This document shows positions 1 to 7,665 of a stretch of DNA of 64,000 nucleotides, piece after piece; positions within the stretch are counted from its first letter, which is position 1, and each line of letters opens with the position of its first letter. The DNA is taken from positions 124,001 through 188,000 of the forward strand of contig NZ_CP069359.1 in NCBI RefSeq assembly GCF_016864375.1, in the 5' to 3' direction. Made by a program: the position numbers and the translations under genes. This DNA comes from Microvirga sp. VF16 (lineage in GTDB: Bacteria > Pseudomonadota > Alphaproteobacteria > Rhizobiales > Beijerinckiaceae). Under the pieces are notes generated by a model that saw only the letters and a program-made list of their open reading frames with translations, searched no databases and was not told where the DNA came from.

Positions 1-1
1 C

Positions 2-2458
2 GGCGGACGCGGCAACATTCATTTGCGCAAGGTGAATCGAAACACTTGCTTCGTGCGACTGCAGCGGTCGTGGGAAATGGTTAGCCGGACGGCGGAGATC
101 AGGCGTCGAGGGGCGGAGCTTTTAATCCAACATCTCGAAGCGCTAGTGGCAAAAGGCACGCGCGGTAAAGATGTCCGGGTCGAGACCACGATGGGCAAAA
201 TGCAGTCCGCCATCACAGGGGACGTTTTCCTGAAGGGCTCAGTCCGGGATGTGACTAAGTTGCTCGGCCGGGCACTCATGTGGCTCCATGAACAGGGCGT
301 GATCACCCTTGGACGAGGCCTGACGATCTTCCGCCCCGCGATCACCGTTCACCTGCGCCCTGGGGGTGGACAGTTTACTCAGAAGGATTTCCTCCCTCTC
401 GAGGATCATTACTGCGAACAGACCGTCCAGACCCATATCATGGCGGCCTATGCCGAGCGCGGGCTGACCTCGATGAAAGAGGCAGAGCGGCTCGCGCAGG
501 ACTATTTCCAGCTGGACAAAGGAGCCTTCCTGAAGCGCTGGTTGCCGGATCGAGCGGGCGACTTGGTCCGTCAAACCACACCGGAGAGCTGGCGCCAGAT
601 TGTCGAGAGTCTCGGAAATTCCGTGCAGTCGAAGATCGTCGCCGATGATCGCGAACAGACCAACGTGCTGGTGCTCGCAGGACCCGGCTCCGGAAAAACA
701 CGGGTGCTGGTGCATCGCGTCGCCTATCTGATCCGGGTCAAGCGCGAAGATCCGCGTGGCATTCTCGTTCTGACCTACAACCGCCATGCCGCAGTCGAGA
801 TCCGCAAGCGGCTGAAGGAGCTGATCGGCGATGATGCCAACAGCGTAACCGTCTCGACCTGTCACGCTCTAGCGATGCGACTGGTCGGGGCAAGCTTTGC
901 GAGCCAGGTCGAGGCGGATACCCCACATGACTTCGACAAAATTGTAATGGAGGCCGTCACCCTGCTGAAAGGCGAAGGCCTGTCTAAGGTCGAGGCCGAG
1001 GCGCTCCGCGAAACCCTGATTCAGGGCTATCGCTGGATCCTCGTTGACGAATATCAGGACATTGGCCCCGAGGAATATGCCCTGATCGCCGCCGTAGCAG
1101 GTCGCTCATTCGACGACCCGGACCAACGCCTGAGCCTTTTTGCCGTGGGCGATGACGACCAGAACATCTATGCCTTCGCAGGTGCCTCAATCGATTTCAT
1201 CCGGCGCTTCGAAGCGGATTACTCAGCCAAGCCCACCTATCTGATTGAGAACTATCGTTCGACGCGGGCGATTATTGATGCAGCAAACCGCGTGATTGCA
1301 CCAGCCGCTAATCGGATGAAGACTGGCCATGACATCACCGTCAATCGCGCCCGTGCTAAAGCCCCTGAAGGCGGCGTGCTGGCCTCGCAGGATCCGGTCG
1401 CGCAGGGCCGGGTTCAGCTTTTGCGCACAGCACCGGGCCTTGCAGCGCAGGCCAACGCCGCCGTCGATGAACTGGTCCGCCTGTCACAACTGGTCCCGGA
1501 CTGGTCCTGGTCAAAGGCCGCGATCGTCGCACGGGAATGGCGGCTTCTGGAACCAGTGCGGAGCTATTGTGAAGCGCTGGACATACCGGTTCAACTCGCA
1601 AGCGAGGCCATGCCTCCATTTTGGCGTTTGCGGGAAGCTCAGGAATTCCTCAACTTCCTCAAGGCGGAGCCTGCGAAGATTATTGCGGCCGAAGCCGTGA
1701 AAGGCTTTATCTCCAGGCAGCCTTCGAACCATTGGTGGGATCGGATCTCGGACGGTATCACGGCACTCGATGCCGAACTCGATGGGAAAGCTGTTCCGGT
1801 CGCAGATATCATCGAGATGCTGGTCGAATGGACTCGGGTCACTCGTCAGGAGCAACGAGGATTGATGCTTTTGACCGCGCATCGAGCCAAAGGCCTTGAG
1901 TTTGACGACGTTGTCATCCTTGACGGCGGCTGGGATCGTTCCTCGAAGGGGGAGGACCGCGATGCCCCACTCCGGCTGTTTTACGTCGCCATGACGCGGG
2001 CAAAGCGCAGCCTCGCAATCGTTTCAATGCAGGGCCGGCATCCGATCTTGCAGAATGTCGCAGCAACCTTACTGCAGCGGCAGATCACCCCAGATGAGGG
2101 AGCCCAGGCGGACTGTGGTTTGCAATATCAGACCGTAGAACCACGCATGGTGGATCTGTCCTGGGTCGGCAGGCAGGCGGAAAGCCACCCAGCCCATCAA
2201 GCTCTCTCTCGGATACAAACCGGTGATCCCATCGAACTGATAAAGTGCGACGGACGCTGGGAGATTCGCACTGATAAGGGAGTGACCATTGGGCGGATGG
2301 CTCAGGGCTACGCACCCCCCGACGGGTTGCGCTTCATTCGAGGCAAGGCCAGCGCGATCATCCGTTGGCGTAAGGTCGACAATGCAGAGGAATTCCGCGG
2401 CGCGCTTCGGCGCGAAGCCTGGGAGGTTATCCTCCCGGAGTTGGTATTTCGGCATTGA
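2..2458 (+). CDS. RecQ/UvrD-type ATP-dependent DNA helicase, 3' part (5' end outside window)
   Basis: The reading frame is open to the left edge of the window, so the gene very probably begins upstream; the TTG at 23 is only the first start-like codon inside the window. The visible ~818 residues hold a complete superfamily 1 (UvrD/PcrA/Rep) helicase core: Walker A GPGSGKT near nt 680-700, the motif II DEYQD near nt 1046-1060, GDDDQNIYAFAGA near nt 1148-1186, motif V (TAHRAKGLEFDDV) near nt 1876, and motif VI (FYVAMTRAK) near nt 1980. The ~200 residues before Walker A include a winged-helix-like stretch. Together with the WEVILPEL-type C terminus this resembles long proteobacterial proteins that fuse a RecQ helicase to a UvrD helicase. 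The helicase call is firm; the RecQ fusion is an inference because the N-terminal half is not visible. Confidence 0.85.
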   Translation, partial: GGRGNIHLRKVNRNTCFVRLQRSWEMVSRTAEIRRRGAELLIQHLEALVAKGTRGKDVRVETTMGKMQSAITGDVFLKGSVRDVTKLLGRALMWLHEQGVITLGRGLTIFRPAITVHLRPGGGQFTQKDFLPLEDHYCEQTVQTHIMAAYAERGLTSMKEAERLAQDYFQLDKGAFLKRWLPDRAGDLVRQTTPESWRQIVESLGNSVQSKIVADDREQTNVLVLAGPGSGKTRVLVHRVAYLIRVKREDPRGILVLTYNRHAAVEIRKRLKELIGDDANSVTVSTCHALAMRLVGASFASQVEADTPHDFDKIVMEAVTLLKGEGLSKVEAEALRETLIQGYRWILVDEYQDIGPEEYALIAAVAGRSFDDPDQRLSLFAVGDDDQNIYAFAGASIDFIRRFEADYSAKPTYLIENYRSTRAIIDAANRVIAPAANRMKTGHDITVNRARAKAPEGGVLASQDPVAQGRVQLLRTAPGLAAQANAAVDELVRLSQLVPDWSWSKAAIVAREWRLLEPVRSYCEALDIPVQLASEAMPPFWRLREAQEFLNFLKAEPAKIIAAEAVKGFISRQPSNHWWDRISDGITALDAELDGKAVPVADIIEMLVEWTRVTRQEQRGLMLLTAHRAKGLEFDDVVILDGGWDRSSKGEDRDAPLRLFYVAMTRAKRSLAIVSMQGRHPILQNVAATLLQRQITPDEGAQADCGLQYQTVEPRMVDLSWVGRQAESHPAHQALSRIQTGDPIELIKCDGRWEIRTDKGVTIGRMAQGYAPPDGLRFIRGKASAIIRWRKVDNAEEFRGALRREAWEVILPELVFRH

Positions 2459-2714
2459 GGGGCGCATCATGATCAAGGCAGCGGTTGAGGCCGTCCGTAG
2501 AAATCATTACGCTTCAAGGATTGGTATTCCTCATACAGACCCTCTCGGGAGGCACGACCAGGAACGTGCCTGACGATCATCCCTTCGCCTAAACCCCCTA
2601 GCCATTGGAGTGCCGCGATTGTGACCGTCACACATCAGACGGCAAAGAGCCGCTCGCGCCTCAACTTGCCGGCGGAAGTAGGAGCATTTAAGCTGCTGAA
2701 TCTGTTGAGTTAAA

Positions 2715-2804
2715 TGGCGGAGAGGGGGAGATTCGAACTCCCGATACGGTTGCCCGTATGCCGCATTTCGAGTGCGGTGCATTCAACCACTCTGCCACCT
2801 CTCC
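2715..2804 (-). tRNA. tRNA-Ser (anticodon CGA)
   Basis: On the minus strand the 7-bp acceptor stem GGAGAGG/CCTCTCC is followed by an encoded CCA (TGG at 2715-2717 on the plus strand). The anticodon arm is CCGCA-CTCGAAA-TGCGG, giving anticodon CGA, which reads serine codon UCG. A long variable arm (ATACGGGCAACCGTAT) marks it as a class II tRNA, and the T arm carries GTTCGAATC. It lies 256 bp downstream of the helicase gene on the opposite strand. Confidence 0.95.
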
Positions 2805-3135
2805 GGGGTGCGAAGGCTGATGAGCCGCGTGTCCGAAACAGCTTCCAAATCAAGCCGTTACGTTGGTCAGGCTATCAGTTTCCCCGAGCTAAGCAAGAGC
2901 TTTGTCTCGTCTGCTTCGCAACGGCCCAGACCCCGTCTGTCACATTCATTGTGACAACCGCTGTGACAAGCCGAGGCCCACCCCAAGGGGGAACGGGGCT
3001 GAACGAGGGTTGAGCGATAGGCTCGGAGATTCTTGCACCAAAAAGCTAAGCCTCCCCCTTATGGGTTACGCTATGTAACACATTACGGCCATGGTTTGCC
3101 GTAGGCTTTACCCACTGACATGGGGGAGCCTCGCC
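2805..3135. other. Intergenic stretch upstream of microprotein 1
   Basis: I see no supportable gene here. The stretch is the tRNA 5' flank and the probable promoter region of the small gene at 3136. Confidence 0.5.
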
Positions 3136-3252
3136 ATGCGACGCCTCAGTCTGTCCCTGTTGCTGATTGTAATATCCTCAGTGCTGGTGCCGCTGTTGGT
3201 CCTAATGGCTTTCATGGCAAGTGTGCTGGTTTCGGCGCTGATGTTCCCCTAA
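3136..3252 (+). CDS. 38-residue hydrophobic microprotein, copy 1
   Basis: A short frame starts at ATG 3136, 6-8 bases after a strong Shine-Dalgarno (GGGGGAG at 3122-3128), and ends at TAA 3252. The product is almost entirely hydrophobic with a basic N terminus (MRRLSLSL), so it is probably a single-pass membrane peptide or an uncleaved signal-like peptide. The best evidence that it is real is a second copy of exactly the same length at 4905-5021. The two share M-R-x-L, S-L-x-L, S-V-L-x-P and an A-x-x-A/L-x-S-A spacing. Function is unknown and I recognise no family. It sits between a tRNA gene and an RTX-type gene. Confidence 0.6.
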   Translation: MRRLSLSLLLIVISSVLVPLLVLMAFMASVLVSALMFP

Positions 3253-3453
3253 GACCTTTCGGCTGTAGCGTCCCTTCGATTTGAATGACTATGGCTTACC
3301 AGCGGCATGGGTAAGGCTCACAAGCAACCCTATGGTTATTGGTGCCGTGCTGCGTCCGTTGCTGGCCGAGATTTTGTCGCGTCAGAGTGCCGCCCCATTG
3401 CAGGACTAAGCTCGTACTTAGGCGACTGAGCCTAGCTCTGATGGGAGGAGAAA

Positions 3454-4050
3454 ATGGCCATCAGATACGCGACGGAAGCTGACCCTAATGTAGACGGCAC
3501 CAGCGGCAATGATTACCTGTTTGGGAACCGACTCGCCAATGAACTCCGTGGCCTTGAAGGCTCTGACTGGCTCTTCGGGTATGGCGGGGATGATGCGCTG
3601 TTCGGTGGGCCTAACAACGATTATTTGTTTGGTGGAAGGGGAGCGGATCACCTTCACGGAGAAGCGGGAAACGACTGGCTGATCGGTGGTAAGGGACCAG
3701 ACACGTACCATTTCGTGCGGGATGGCGGCAAGGATACGGTGACAGACCTAAACCCTTCCGAGGGCGACGCGATCGTCTTCGGTGAGGGAGTTGGCCTCCT
3801 CCTCGTTGGCGGAGACGCCGTCGCTGAAGGGACAACTTACCAAGAGTTCGACTTCAACGGGGACGGCAAGATCGACAAGACGAGGGTTTATCTGGACTAC
3901 GACAGAGAGCCATCGGGGCCGGTGATAAATCAGGCAAGTGACACATCAGGCAAGCCGCCGGACTATATTACGTTCCTGTATGCCAGTTGGGAGGATGTAC
4001 AGGTCGCACTCAGACAGGTCTCACCTCCTGCGGGAGAGTTGTTCATCTAA
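3454..4050 (+). CDS. RTX-type calcium-binding repeat protein
   Basis: The 198-residue product consists mainly of degenerate glycine/aspartate nonapeptides (GNDYLFGN, GSDWLFGYGGDD, NNDYLFGG, GNDWLIGGKGPD) in its first ~100 residues. These form a calcium-binding beta roll in hemolysin-type (RTX) proteins. A second acidic stretch, DFNGDGKIDKT near residue 130, looks like an EF-hand/dockerin-type calcium loop. There is no N-terminal signal peptide, which fits type I secretion with a C-terminal signal, but no secretion genes lie nearby. The start has a GGGAGGAG ribosome site 6 bases upstream. It is much shorter than secreted RTX enzymes and has no catalytic domain. It faces rnhA across a hairpin repeat at 4121-4190. 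Confidence 0.8.
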   Translation: MAIRYATEADPNVDGTSGNDYLFGNRLANELRGLEGSDWLFGYGGDDALFGGPNNDYLFGGRGADHLHGEAGNDWLIGGKGPDTYHFVRDGGKDTVTDLNPSEGDAIVFGEGVGLLLVGGDAVAEGTTYQEFDFNGDGKIDKTRVYLDYDREPSGPVINQASDTSGKPPDYITFLYASWEDVQVALRQVSPPAGELFI

Positions 4051-4120
4051 ACTCGGTTGGACAGAGGGCACACTCGACCGTGTTAACGTGCCTTCTTTGT
4101 CTCATGCGATACGAGGGTCC

Positions 4121-4190
4121 ATAAAATACCGTCACAAACCCACAGATCAGCCCCTCTCAGTTGCCGTGATGAGCTTCTGAGAGGGCTCAT
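4121..4190. repeat. Hairpin repeat, copy 1 (between RTX gene and rnhA)
   Basis: A ~70-bp element is nearly identical to 5038-5113. Shared blocks are AAAATACC, ACAAACCCACA, ATCAGC and an inverted repeat CCCTCTCAG (4152-4160) / CTGAGAGGG (4177-4185), with TTGCCGTGAT in the loop. It lies between the ends of two convergent genes, so it may act as a bidirectional terminator, although no T-run follows. Confidence 0.65.
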
Positions 4191-4211
4191 TGTTAGTCAG
4201 CAGGTCAGCCG

Positions 4212-4691
4212 TTAGCGTGATCTTCCAGTAAACCCAATCGCCATAGCGGCCATCTGAGCCTCAGTATCAGCAAGTCCATCAACTCGTTCGTTTTGCTCAT
4301 GACCAGCATGGCCCTTGACCCATTGCCAAGTGATCTTGCGACCGCTGATCAGCCCGTCCAATTGAAGCCAAAGGTCTTGGTTTAGCACAGGCTTACCATC
4401 AGCCTTACGCCAACCCTTCGCCTTCCATCCGCGAAGCCATTGGGTCGCGCCTTTAATGACGTACTGACTGTCACTGTGAATGATGATCGGGGTCGAATGA
4501 GGAACAGCCTCAAGCGCCTTGATGGCTGCGGTCATTTCCATCTTGTTGTTCGTAGTCGAGGGATCGCGCCCGATGATGATCTGCTCCTTTCCTTCGATGG
4601 TAACAACGGCTGCGTAGCCTCCTGGTCCGGGGTTTCCGAGGCAAGCGCCGTCGGTAAAGACAATGGCGTGTTCAGCGGTCTCTTTGGTCAT
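4212..4691 (-). CDS. rnhA: Ribonuclease HI
   Basis: RNase HI cuts the RNA strand of RNA-DNA hybrids such as R-loops and lagging-strand primers. From ATG 4691 the protein is 159 residues, close to the 155 of the E. coli enzyme. All catalytic residues are visible: Asp14 (FTDGACLGNPGPGG), Glu52 (NNKMEMTAA), Asp74 (IHSDSQY), Asp138 (NERVDGLAD) and the flexible-loop His128 (WVKGHAGH). An upstream in-frame ATG (4736) would add 15 residues with no homology, so I prefer 4691. The gene converges on the RTX gene and is separated from it by the hairpin repeat. Confidence 0.95.
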   Translation of the reverse strand: MTKETAEHAIVFTDGACLGNPGPGGYAAVVTIEGKEQIIIGRDPSTTNNKMEMTAAIKALEAVPHSTPIIIHSDSQYVIKGATQWLRGWKAKGWRKADGKPVLNQDLWLQLDGLISGRKITWQWVKGHAGHEQNERVDGLADTEAQMAAMAIGFTGRSR

Positions 4692-4904
4692 GTGGTTCTC
4701 AATGATTTGGTGAAGGAGGCTTGCTCTGGGAGGCAATGGAGGGCGGCTATAAGCAGCGGAAGGCGTTAAGATCGTCTGACTCGGAGACAGCGGTTCACAG
4801 TGGACTTCCTGCCTTCCTCAGGTCATCAGTTCTTACAGCCAAGGTTAACCCGTGGTTAGCGTTCCGTGTCTTACGCTTTGGTCAAGACAGTGGAAAGGCT
4901 CACG

Positions 4905-5021
4905 ATGCGTACTCTCAAAAACTCGCTAGTTCTGCTTGTGTCGGCCTCAGTGCTTGGCCCGTTCTTCGTTGTGTCAGCGTATGCAGCGACAATCTTGGCT
5001 TCGGCCTTTGTCGGCCAGTAG
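4905..5021 (+). CDS. 38-residue hydrophobic microprotein, copy 2
   Basis: This frame starts at ATG 4905 after a GGAAAGG ribosome site (about 4892-4898) and ends at TAG 5021. The product is 38 residues, the same length as copy 1 at 3136, and shares about 16 of 38 positions, including MR-L, SL-L-V, SVL-P, the V-x-x-A spacing and a C-terminal L-x-SA. It is one hydrophobic segment after a basic start (MRTLKNS), so a membrane location is likely. It is followed 17 bp later by hairpin repeat copy 2. Function unknown; conservation between the copies argues against a chance frame. Confidence 0.6.
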   Translation: MRTLKNSLVLLVSASVLGPFFVVSAYAATILASAFVGQ

Positions 5022-5037
5022 GTGCGGCTCAGAGACT

Positions 5038-5113
5038 CAAAATACCCTGACAAACCCACACATCAGCAAACCCTCTCAGTTGCCGTGATTGGTTTCTGAG
5101 AGGGCTATGTGTC
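5038..5113. repeat. Hairpin repeat, copy 2 (after microprotein 2)
   Basis: Second copy of the element at 4121-4190. It has the inverted repeat CCCTCTCAG (5071-5079) / CTGAGAGGG (5096-5104) and the same TTGCCGTGAT loop. The only clear differences are a few bases and one short indel. It sits directly after the stop codon of microprotein 2. Confidence 0.65.
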
Positions 5114-5525
5114 AGTGCGAAGCGTGTTCACCGAATAGGTGAGGCTGGAAGAAAGAAAGCTAGATCGGCACTTGGCTAACGCTCAGTGCTTCCTCCTCTA
5201 TTTCAGGAGTCCTTGCTTCCTGCCTCACCCTTTGTCGAGGCACTTGGTTAGACATAGGTCGATAGCGCTTGAGCTTTGGTCCTTCCCTATTAGTCTCATG
5301 GACGATCCTACGTCCGGCTTCACCCACGGTAGACTTCATGGCGACCACGAATGAACGAGGCCGTGTCAAAACGCGGATCGCGACTGACCAAGCTCACCAA
5401 TATTGTCCTCTGATTGGCGGGAGCGCGACTGACAACGGCTGTTTTGCTCTTCGACAAGGCTGGACGTCAGTCTCCCTGGTGTCCAAGCCATCGTGATCAG
5501 CTTGGTGGTCTAAAGCGACGCCGCC
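5114..5525. other. Intergenic stretch before the IS cluster
   Basis: No supportable gene is seen. Open frames here are short and lack ribosome sites. The right part probably includes the outer end of the IS1182-like remnant, whose terminal repeat I could not define. Confidence 0.4.
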
Positions 5526-6003
5526 TCAGGACTGGATTGCTGCCATCAGAGGTCCTGGCCCGAGGATCGCCAAAACCCGCTTCAGGTTGTAGGCGAGCAC
5601 ATGCAGGCTCATCTCAGTGCGCACCCGCTCCAGGGTCCGGGTCAGGAAGTGCGTGGCGCCCATCCAGGCCTTGATCGTCCCGAACGGATGCTCCGCCGTC
5701 TGCCGGCGCAGGCGCGTCGTCTCCGGTGCCCGGTCGAGCCGCTCCTGCATCGCATCGAGCATGTCCTCGTGCTCCCAGCGCTTGATGCGTCGCTGCTTGC
5801 CGGTCGTGCATTGCTCCTTCAGCGCACATCTTTCGCAGCAGGTGGTCCAGTAGAGGTGCAGCAGCATCCCATGCTCGACGGTTGAGCACCGTCGCGTCAG
5901 GCGCTCTCCCGCGGGACAGCGATAGGTGTCATCCTCAGGATGATAGACAAAGTCCTGCTTGCCAAAGCGACCTTCAGCTTTAGCGCCGGAACTGAGGGTC
6001 TTG
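5526..6003 (-). pseudogene. IS1182-family transposase, C-terminal remnant
   Basis: The minus-strand frame reads SGAKAEGRFGKQDF, then CPAGERL, then a Cys-rich CERCALKEQCT segment and ends with HPFGTIKAWMG and LNLKRVLAI-type sequence. This is the C-terminal third of an IS1182-family DDE transposase, ending at 5526. The frame is open up to about 6002 and is cut exactly where the IS6 element begins (6004), so the N-terminal two thirds are missing. It is not expected to be active. Confidence 0.85.
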
Positions 6004-6816
6004 GGGACTGTTGCATTAATCTTGGCAGTTTAGACTGTGGTGGCTACCTGAGGAGCCGCCTCATTGTCCTTGTTCAAGCGCCACCGCTTTCCAGTTGAGA
6101 TCATCCTTCTTTGCGTGCGCTGGTACTGCAGGTACGGCATCAGCTACCGCGACCTTTCTGAGATAATGCAGGAACGTGGCGTCGAGGTGGACCCATCCAC
6201 TATTTTCCGATGGGTCCAGAGGTATGCGCCGGAGCTTGAGAAACGCGCTCGCCGCTACCAGGGACATCGGTCTGGCTCTTGGCGCGTCGATGAAACCTAT
6301 GTGCGGGTCGGCGGAAGGTGGAAATATCTCTTCCGGGCGGTCGACAAGCACGGCCAGCTGATCGACTTCATGCTCTCAGACCGCCGGAATACCAGAGCAG
6401 CTTATCGCTTCCTGCGCAAAGCCTTGAGGACGATGAGAGACTGTCCGCCCATGTCTATTACCACCGACAAACTGGCATCTTACCCGAAGGCGATCCGGCG
6501 CCTGCAGCGAGAAGGACACTTAGCGCATCATGTCGAGCATCGGACATCAAAATACCTGAACAACATCATCGAGGCAGATCACGGCGCGCTCAAGCGTGTG
6601 ATCCGACCGACGCGCGGCTTCCAGAGGATGAAGACTGCCTACGCCACCATCAAAGGCTTTGAAGTGATGCGGATGATCCGTCGCGGCCATTGCATCCTGC
6701 GGACACCAGGAGCGACAGGCGAAATCCGCTTCGTCAACGAGCTATTCGGCCTTGCCGCCTGACAAACTCTTCCAATGGGTTCGTTGTGTTCTTTCCAAGT
6801 TACTGCAACGGAGCCC
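6004..6816 (+). mobile_element. Complete IS6-family insertion sequence (copy 1)
   Basis: The ~813-bp element is bounded by imperfect terminal inverted repeats. The left end reads GGGGACTGTTGCATTAAT and the right end, read inward, GGGCTCCGTTGCAGTAAC, both of IS6 type. It contains one transposase gene. The 8-bp flanks do not match (IS1182 debris on the left, an IS630 fragment on the right), so it probably arrived by cointegrate formation or recombination, or one flank was later deleted. Confidence 0.85.
6064..6762 (+). CDS. IS6-family transposase
   Basis: The 232-residue DDE transposase matches the family's usual size (~235 residues). The N-terminal zinc-finger/HTH region (FPVEIILLCVRWY, then STIFRWVQRYAPE) is followed by the catalytic core: the first Asp in WRVDETYVRVGG near residue 80, the second in ITTDKLASYPKAI near 138, and Glu in NNIIEADHGALKR near 174. 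It is about 80% identical to the copy at 42816-43514. It is intact and could be active. Confidence 0.93.
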   Translation: MSLFKRHRFPVEIILLCVRWYCRYGISYRDLSEIMQERGVEVDPSTIFRWVQRYAPELEKRARRYQGHRSGSWRVDETYVRVGGRWKYLFRAVDKHGQLIDFMLSDRRNTRAAYRFLRKALRTMRDCPPMSITTDKLASYPKAIRRLQREGHLAHHVEHRTSKYLNNIIEADHGALKRVIRPTRGFQRMKTAYATIKGFEVMRMIRRGHCILRTPGATGEIRFVNELFGLAA

Positions 6817-7301
6817 AGCGGCCGCGCAGGCGGGTCATCTTGGTGGATGTGCCGGTCTCATCGAGAAACACGAGCCGGTGCGGCTCCTGGCGCATGCGCG
6901 GCTGACGCTTCGCGTGCCTGGCGCACGTCGGCGCGTCCTTGTTCGCTGGCCCGCAGCGTTTTTTTGAAGCTGTAGCCCTGACGGATGAACCAGCGCGCGA
7001 TGGAGGCGGGCATGACCTTGGTGCCGCGGGCCGCCAATTCAGCCGCGAGTTGCGGCATGGTGATGTCGCCCTTCTCAGCGACACGATGGAGCAGGAACTC
7101 GCGATGCGGATCGAGCTTGGAGTAGCGCCAGCCGCCCTCCGGTTTGGCGGCCAGACTGCCGGTGGCCCGGTACGCCGCCATCAGCCGCACCACGAACGCG
7201 ACCGAGACCTCGAAGTGGCGGGCGGCTTCGTGGCAGGAATGACCGGCTTCGACAAAGCGCGCCACCCGTTGACGCAGATCCAGCGAGTAGGACTTGGTCA
7301 T
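6817..7301 (-). pseudogene. IS630-family transposase, truncated and frameshifted
   Basis: Starting at 7301 on the minus strand, the frame begins MTKSYSLDLRQRV and carries the helix-turn-helix N-terminal region of IS630-family transposases up to SFKKTLRASEQ. The frame then shifts by one; the continuing frame encodes HRLVFLDETGTSTKM, which holds the first catalytic Asp-Glu motif of the DDE domain. Coding stops at the right end of the IS6 element (6816), so the rest of the catalytic domain is missing. The position suggests that IS6 inserted into it or that a deletion ended there. Confidence 0.85.
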
Positions 7302-7376
7302 TGCTCATCTCCTCCCGGGAAGGGGGCTGAGACAAGTGAATCACGAAGCCGCCGCGCCGAACAGCCTTCGATTCAG

Positions 7377-7586
7377 TCAGAACCGACGTTGCTCAGGACC
7401 TTTGTTCGTGATGTGGAAGACCGTGAGCAAAGCTCGTCCAGCCTCATCTGGACCACCATCATACCGGCTCAAAGCGACTTCAGGAGCGACCATCTTGAGT
7501 GGCCCGTCAGCGTTATGGAAATGCTCAATTCCGACATCCCAGGCTGCCGCTTTTTCCTGTTGCGTAAGCGTCCGTCCTTTTCGCAC
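7377..7586 (-). CDS. Small conserved hypothetical protein (NADGPLKMV family), copy 1
   Basis: This 69-residue frame has a central block HFHNADGPLKMV, then PEVALSRYDG, then EAGRAL. The same block occurs in the frame at 43837-44229 (FQNADGPLKMV, PEMALSRYDG, EAEKAL). The conservation of protein sequence with divergent DNA indicates selection at the protein level. No signal peptide or membrane segment is seen, and I recognise no named family. Both copies lie on the minus strand to the right of an IS6 element. The C-terminal tails of the two copies differ, so at least one may be truncated. Confidence 0.5.
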   Translation of the reverse strand: MRKGRTLTQQEKAAAWDVGIEHFHNADGPLKMVAPEVALSRYDGGPDEAGRALLTVFHITNKGPEQRRF

Positions 7587-7665
7587 AGTCCCGACCCTGG
7601 GCCGACATTCCGGTGCGATGCCGATCAGGGTTCACTCCTCGCACCGATTGACATTACGAAATGTA

